From Candidatus Woesearchaeota archaeon (GTDB lineage Archaea > Nanobdellota > Nanobdellia > Woesearchaeales > GW2011-AR4), in assembly GCA_018303645.1 (NCBI GenBank), contig JAGVXR010000013.1, positions 1-10,665 on the forward strand: 10,665 nucleotides of DNA, read 5' to 3'. This document shows positions 8,000-10,665 of this stretch, piece by piece; position 1 is the stretch's first letter; the number at the start of each line of letters is the position of its first letter. The notes under the pieces were generated by a model that ran no database searches, was not told the DNA's origin, and saw only the letters and a list, made by a program, of their open reading frames with translations. The position numbers and the translations under genes are program-made.

Positions 8000-8002
8000 T
8001 AT

Positions 8003-8044
8003 TAGGAAATAATAAATGTATGCGAAAATTAAAGTTATTTCCTA
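8003..8044. promoter_or_regulatory. inverted repeat 2 (10-bp perfect arms, 22-nt spacer)
   Basis: TAGGAAATAA at 8003-8012 is the exact reverse complement of TTATTTCCTA at 8035-8044. The arms start 32 nt apart, as in inverted repeat 1, which ends 3 nt before. The right arm ends 9 nt before the ATG at 8054, so an mRNA hairpin here could affect translation start. Confidence 0.65.
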
Positions 8045-8052
8045 TAGATTAA
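8020..8052 (+). other. possible 10-codon leader ORF
   Basis: ATG at 8020 opens MRKLKLFPID and stops with TAA at 8050-8052, one base before the next gene's ATG at 8054. Its start sits in the loop of inverted repeat 2. The context (TTAGGAAATAATAAATGTATG) resembles that of the real start at 8375 (TTAGGAATAAATGTATG). It may be a translated leader, a decayed gene start, or chance. Confidence 0.25.
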
Positions 8053-8053
8053 G

Positions 8054-8326
8054 ATGCAAAAGAAATCCCAGAGCATTTCTATCAACACAATCATCATAGC
8101 AGCCATTGCCCTTGCAGTCCTTGTTGTTTTATTCGTGATATTCACAGGAAGGTTCAGGATATTCAGCGAGGGGGTAAAGGAATCTTCTTTAACTTGCGAT
8201 AAGGCTTGCAAGTCAGTAGGCTACTTAAGCGGTTATCCAAGTTCAGGCTGCGGCAGCGATTTCAGCATTTCAGGAAAATTTGAAGGCATGAGCGAAGGAC
8301 AGGTTTGCTGCTGCAGGCCACAATAA
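8054..8326 (+). CDS. small pilin-like protein with six-cysteine head (paralogue 2), 90 aa
   Basis: MQKKSQSISINTIIIAAIAL and the following helix to FTGR at residues 30-33 are nearly identical to the preceding 92-aa protein; most DNA differences there are at third positions, suggesting selection for the helix. The head differs: cysteines at 48, 52, 66 and 85-87, again ending with a CCC triplet (QVCCCRPQ). In place of K-K-G the lead reads K-K-S-Q. No convincing Shine-Dalgarno or strong TATA box precedes the gene; instead there are two tandem inverted repeats and a possible leader ORF, so its control probably differs from its sisters. Likely a variant pilin-like subunit or anchored disulfide-rich surface peptide. 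Confidence 0.9.
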   Translation: MQKKSQSISINTIIIAAIALAVLVVLFVIFTGRFRIFSEGVKESSLTCDKACKSVGYLSGYPSSGCGSDFSISGKFEGMSEGQVCCCRPQ

Positions 8327-8333
8327 CACCATT

Positions 8334-8352
8334 AACCCAAATATTTATATAT
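8334..8352 (+). promoter_or_regulatory. archaeal promoter (19-bp shared element) for the third 90-aa gene
   Basis: AACCCAAATATTTATATAT is identical to the element at 7605-7623. The TATA centre (~8348) is about 27 nt from the ATG at 8375, so transcription should start at or next to the start codon and give a leaderless mRNA, unlike the copy at 7605. Confidence 0.75.
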
Positions 8353-8374
8353 CTGGTTCTTTAGGAATAAATGT

Positions 8375-8647
8375 ATGGTTAAAAACAATAAAAAGGCTCA
8401 AGGATTGTCAATAAATGTGATTATCATCGCAGCACTAGCTTTGATTGTGCTTGTTGTTCTTGCAACTATATTTACTGGAAGAGTTAGAATATTTTCACAA
8501 ACTTTGGAGGATTGTGCATCAAAACAAGGGCAATGCTACCCAAATAAATGTCCAGATAATTCAGCTTTAATAACTAATGCAAAATGTTCTGAAGCAGATA
8601 GAAATGATGGAAAAGACAAGTGTTGTGTTAGCGTATTTAATAAATAG
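8375..8647 (+). CDS. small pilin-like protein with six-cysteine head (paralogue 3), 90 aa
   Basis: MVKNNKKAQGLSINVIIIAA starts a helix ending in IFTGRVRIF, matching the two upstream paralogues in layout but more diverged. K-K-A-Q fits a prepilin-like cleavage. The head has cysteines at 47, 54, 59, 71, 83 and 84; it ends KCCVSVFNK rather than CCC. CASKQGQ...KC and KCCV resemble residues 175-212 of the 377-aa protein downstream. No in-frame ATG, GTG or TTG lies between the promoter and this ATG. Positions 8401-8760 are about 31% G+C by hand count against about 44% for 8041-8340, so this gene and the next may have a different history. Confidence 0.9.
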   Translation: MVKNNKKAQGLSINVIIIAALALIVLVVLATIFTGRVRIFSQTLEDCASKQGQCYPNKCPDNSALITNAKCSEADRNDGKDKCCVSVFNK

Positions 8648-8672
8648 CTCAGAAATTATTTTTAGAAATAAA

Positions 8673-8792
8673 ATGATACTTTTAAGAAAATCACAAGTTA
8701 AAAATCTTGGTTACTGGATACTTGCCATAACCCTAGGATTTCTATTTTTGTATATGATATGGAGGAATTTAAGTGTCCTTAGGCCAAAATAA
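8673..8792 (+). CDS. small single-helix membrane peptide, 39 aa
   Basis: MILLRKSQVKNLGYWILAIT continues as one hydrophobic helix to about residue 30 and ends RNLSVLRPK. R-K-S-Q before the helix is the same as in the 158-aa protein at 5172. The frame is open back to 8577, but that longer version would overlap the previous gene by 71 bases in an unlikely composition; the ATG at 8673 leaves a 25-nt gap. Its last 20 bases overlap the next gene, and it covers that gene's GGAGG site, so the two are probably coupled. A tiny pilin-like or assembly-accessory peptide is possible; an untranslated chance ORF is not excluded. Confidence 0.65.
   Translation: MILLRKSQVKNLGYWILAITLGFLFLYMIWRNLSVLRPK
8761..8765 (+). 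promoter_or_regulatory. strong Shine-Dalgarno GGAGG fixing the GTG start at 8773
   Basis: GGAGG lies 7 nt before GTG 8773. An in-frame TAA (8770-8772) directly precedes that GTG, so no longer start is possible. The site is inside the coding sequence of the 39-aa peptide. Confidence 0.85.
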
Positions 8793-9906
8793 AAAAGGGC
8801 TTGAATTTGCAACATTAATTGAGATTATTCTTGTCCTTATAGGGACAGGTCTGCTTATTGGGGTTTTTCTGATTGCAAGTGCCAGAGCAGATGAGAAAAC
8901 TGCTGAAAACCTCTGCAGGGGATTTAACGCTTTGAGGTTTGGTACAGAATATGAGGTCAAACCACTAGGCGTGCCTATATATAAATTCAAATTTGCCCCA
9001 AAAGCCTGCAAAACTATAGATAAAAAGGATTTACCGAACTCTGACTATAAAAACCACATAAACGGTTTAAAAGAGGGCACAAAAACTGAGATAAGGAATT
9101 TAATGGCCAGATGCTGGTGGATGTGGCTGGAAGGACATCAACAGAACATGTTTGAGAAAGGCTTCTACAATATACAAAACGGCTGCTTTGTATGCTATAC
9201 TTTCTCTATTGATAAAAATGTGCAGGGTTTTGGATATAATGAATTAGCTGCTTCTTTGAATGCCCCATATTATGCTGTTGACAGCACAGACAGATGCGCT
9301 TCATCAGGCCAAGGCGGAAAATGCATGCAATCTTGCGATAAAAACTCTGATTATTTTTCGAGAGAAGTGCCTTCCAACAGATGTGCTCAGGGTCTTAAAT
9401 GCTGCGTTGCTACTGATAGCCAGGATGAGTGTAAAAATAAAGAAGGAAGATGTTTAAGTGAGCCTACAACAGAATACAATCAGCTTTACACAAAATGGCA
9501 ATGCAAAACAGGAAGCTGTTTCATAAAAAAAGACAAGATTGCCTCTTACTTGGATTATATACAAGGCACAGCAGGAGTAAGCGGAGGGGCAGGCAAGGTT
9601 TTGTTTGGAGATAATGAAGGATTTAAACCAGGATTGAAATATGCTATAACTTTTATAAGTCCTGGAAATGAATGGGATGCTGGTACTTTACTTGGCTTAG
9701 TAACAACTGGAGGTGGACTTTATGTCATAGGAGCTACTTTGGTAGGTGGGGCATTTCCGCCTTTAATCCTTGTAGGTAGTGCAGCAGTATCAGCACTTAT
9801 GACATCAAATACAGGAACAAGAAATGACATAAATTATATAACAATATCAAAATATGACACTGTTGCTGACAAATGTGCTATAGAATCAGGAGTTGGTGAA
9901 AATTGA
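8773..9906 (+). CDS. prepilin-like protein with cysteine modules and C-terminal glycine-rich hydrophobic segment, 377 aa
   Basis: GTG start with a strong Shine-Dalgarno. The N-terminus QNKKGLEFATLIEIILVLIG has K-K-G then Glu and a single helix (to about residue 35), a good class III/prepilin-like signal. The exterior has 16 cysteines: RCWWMWLEG (C114) and GCFVC (C138, C141); module 1 at residues 175-212 (CASSGQ...KC...C...C...KCCV); module 2 at 220-249 (C...G.C...C...C). Residues about 304-344 are a Gly-rich hydrophobic stretch with a Pro-Pro break (GGGLYVIGATLVGGAFPPLI), perhaps a membrane hairpin. Module 1 matches the head of the 90-aa protein at 8375, tying it to the small paralogues. CWW and CxxC segments like these I recall from uncharacterised DPANN proteins, not verified. 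Likely a large pilin-like or envelope protein; no catalytic motif is certain. Confidence 0.92.
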   Translation: MSLGQNKKGLEFATLIEIILVLIGTGLLIGVFLIASARADEKTAENLCRGFNALRFGTEYEVKPLGVPIYKFKFAPKACKTIDKKDLPNSDYKNHINGLKEGTKTEIRNLMARCWWMWLEGHQQNMFEKGFYNIQNGCFVCYTFSIDKNVQGFGYNELAASLNAPYYAVDSTDRCASSGQGGKCMQSCDKNSDYFSREVPSNRCAQGLKCCVATDSQDECKNKEGRCLSEPTTEYNQLYTKWQCKTGSCFIKKDKIASYLDYIQGTAGVSGGAGKVLFGDNEGFKPGLKYAITFISPGNEWDAGTLLGLVTTGGGLYVIGATLVGGAFPPLILVGSAAVSALMTSNTGTRNDINYITISKYDTVADKCAIESGVGEN

Positions 9907-10055
9907 TTAATTCAAAAAAGGCAGGCGTCATGGAAGGTACCTTAATAGACGCCCTCAAAGTTTTAGTTTTTTTATTAGTAATGGGAGTATTATATTATCT
10001 TTTTAAGGACCGTATAATCGCTGTTATAAAACCTATAATCAATAATTATTTTTAA
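9903..10055 (+). CDS. small membrane peptide with prepilin-like lead, 50 aa
   Basis: TTG at 9903 overlaps the previous stop (TTGA), with GGTGA at 9895-9899 just upstream as a possible Shine-Dalgarno. The product begins MINSKKAGVMEGTLIDALK, then a helix LVFLLVMGVLYYLF and a basic-hydrophobic tail RIIAVIKPIINNYF. K-K-A-G with Glu at +3 fits the prepilin-like leads of its neighbours, which is why I prefer TTG to the internal ATG at 9930 (which would remove the lead). It ends 2 nt before the next gene. At 50 residues it is almost only helix, reminiscent of small assembly accessories or minimal pilins. Function unknown. Confidence 0.72.
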   Translation: MINSKKAGVMEGTLIDALKVLVFLLVMGVLYYLFKDRIIAVIKPIINNYF

Positions 10056-10057
10056 AA

Positions 10058-10665
10058 ATGGCAGAGGAGATATTTCATAAGATAATGATGTGGGTTGTCC
10101 TTATTCTATTTCTTCTTGTTTTTTTCTTTGCATTTTATTCAAAAGATAAAGGGTTTATATCAAAAATCGCCAATCTGGCTTTGGGAGCAGAGAGGTTTTT
10201 GCCGGTTGAGCCAAGCAAGGAAGTCAAGCAAGACGAGTCATTGCCGCAGGCTGCAATAAACGTGCAAAAAAACTTTATGCAGGAAATCTCTCAGTATCGT
10301 GACAAAGAGAAATGCCTGCTTGAATTCAGCAGCTTGACAAGATTAGAGGACTTAAGGATAGAGCTTTCAAACTACGAAGGAATAACTTCACGAATAGAAA
10401 AGCCTGTTGGAAAAGAAGGAGGAATAAAATTAAACCCCATAGCAACAAGCGATCAGCAACTTCGGGTTTGTGCCATAGAGCCAGAAGCATTTTATAAGTG
10501 TCATTTAGATAGCCAAAAAAAAGACTGCTCACAGCAAATCTACAAAACAGTAAATCTAATTGAAATAACAAAAGAAAGCATAATAATTGATGGAAATTCT
10601 TATAAACTTGGACAAGGCTTTTTATTCAAGCCGGATAAAAATAACATATGTTTTATTCCAATACA
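10058..10665 (+). CDS. membrane-anchored extracellular protein (3' partial), at least 202 aa
   Basis: ATG at 10058, 2 nt after the previous stop, opens a frame with no stop to the right edge (202 residues plus 2 bases). MAEEIFHKIMMWVVLILFLL... carries one helix (about residues 10-28) and a hydrophilic part with cysteines at 86, 138, 148, 157 and 198 (EKCLLEF, RVCAIEP, YKCHL, KDCSQQ, NICFIP). Unlike its neighbours it has no K-K-A/G lead, so it may be a plain signal-anchored protein rather than a pilin type. Residues 30-80 are likely a helical stalk (KDKGFISKIANLALGAERF...). The alternating short strands near the end (SIIIDGNSYKLGQG) suggest a beta-rich domain. Function unknown; the close packing puts it in the same unit as the 377-aa protein. 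Confidence 0.88.
   Translation, partial: MAEEIFHKIMMWVVLILFLLVFFFAFYSKDKGFISKIANLALGAERFLPVEPSKEVKQDESLPQAAINVQKNFMQEISQYRDKEKCLLEFSSLTRLEDLRIELSNYEGITSRIEKPVGKEGGIKLNPIATSDQQLRVCAIEPEAFYKCHLDSQKKDCSQQIYKTVNLIEITKESIIIDGNSYKLGQGFLFKPDKNNICFIPI

Noticed and set aside
8577..8672. Upstream extension of the 39-aa gene
   Set aside because: It overlaps the coding end of the third paralogue and adds no signal; the ATG at 8673 gives a lead like that of the 158-aa protein.
9260..9457. 65-codon plus-strand ORF within the 377-aa gene (also 3701-3904 and 5891-6073)
   Set aside because: Out-of-frame readings inside well-supported genes, without a start signal or recognisable product.
10326..10571. 81-codon minus-strand ORF
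   Set aside because: The plus strand is open from 10058 to the edge with a good membrane-anchored product that overlaps it.

Overview
The window looks like archaeal DNA, most likely from a DPANN-type lineage (Woesearchaeota/Pacearchaeota-like). This rests on TATA-box promoters (TTTATATAT), a mix of leaderless-looking and Shine-Dalgarno starts, TTG and GTG starts, and a run of short membrane-anchored proteins with archaeal class III (type IV prepilin-like) N-termini. The lineage is inferred; there is no rRNA or taxonomic marker gene here. Every supported gene is on the + strand.

Layout. (1) Positions 1-5175 hold the 3' part of a giant single-pass surface protein, at least 1724 residues, open at the left edge. 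It carries a fibronectin-III-like domain, a cysteine-rich region, Ig-like domains, a second FN3-like domain, an alternating A-B-A-B array of cysteine modules, CGG-type cysteine repeats, three Ca-binding-type DxDxDG repeats, one membrane helix and a long basic cytoplasmic tail. (2) Positions 5172-7604 hold four genes packed behind it (4-nt ATGA overlaps or 12-13 nt gaps). Each encodes one N-terminal hydrophobic helix and an extracellular domain with cysteines. (3) Positions 7605-8647 hold three ~90-residue paralogues with a nearly constant N-terminal helix and divergent six-cysteine heads. Two have a shared 19-bp promoter element; the third has two tandem inverted repeats and a possible 10-codon leader ORF upstream. 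(4) Positions 8673-10665 hold a 39-aa membrane peptide, a 377-aa prepilin-like protein that repeats the small proteins' cysteine pattern internally, a 50-aa membrane peptide, and a membrane-anchored protein that runs off the right edge.

The arrangement suggests an envelope or filament system: one giant adhesin- or receptor-like protein followed by up to eleven small single-helix proteins, several of which look like major or minor pilin-type subunits. No assembly ATPase, membrane platform or prepilin peptidase lies in the window, so filament formation is a hypothesis. No gene symbol can be assigned with confidence. There are no RNA genes, insertion sequences, CRISPR arrays or origins that I can see.
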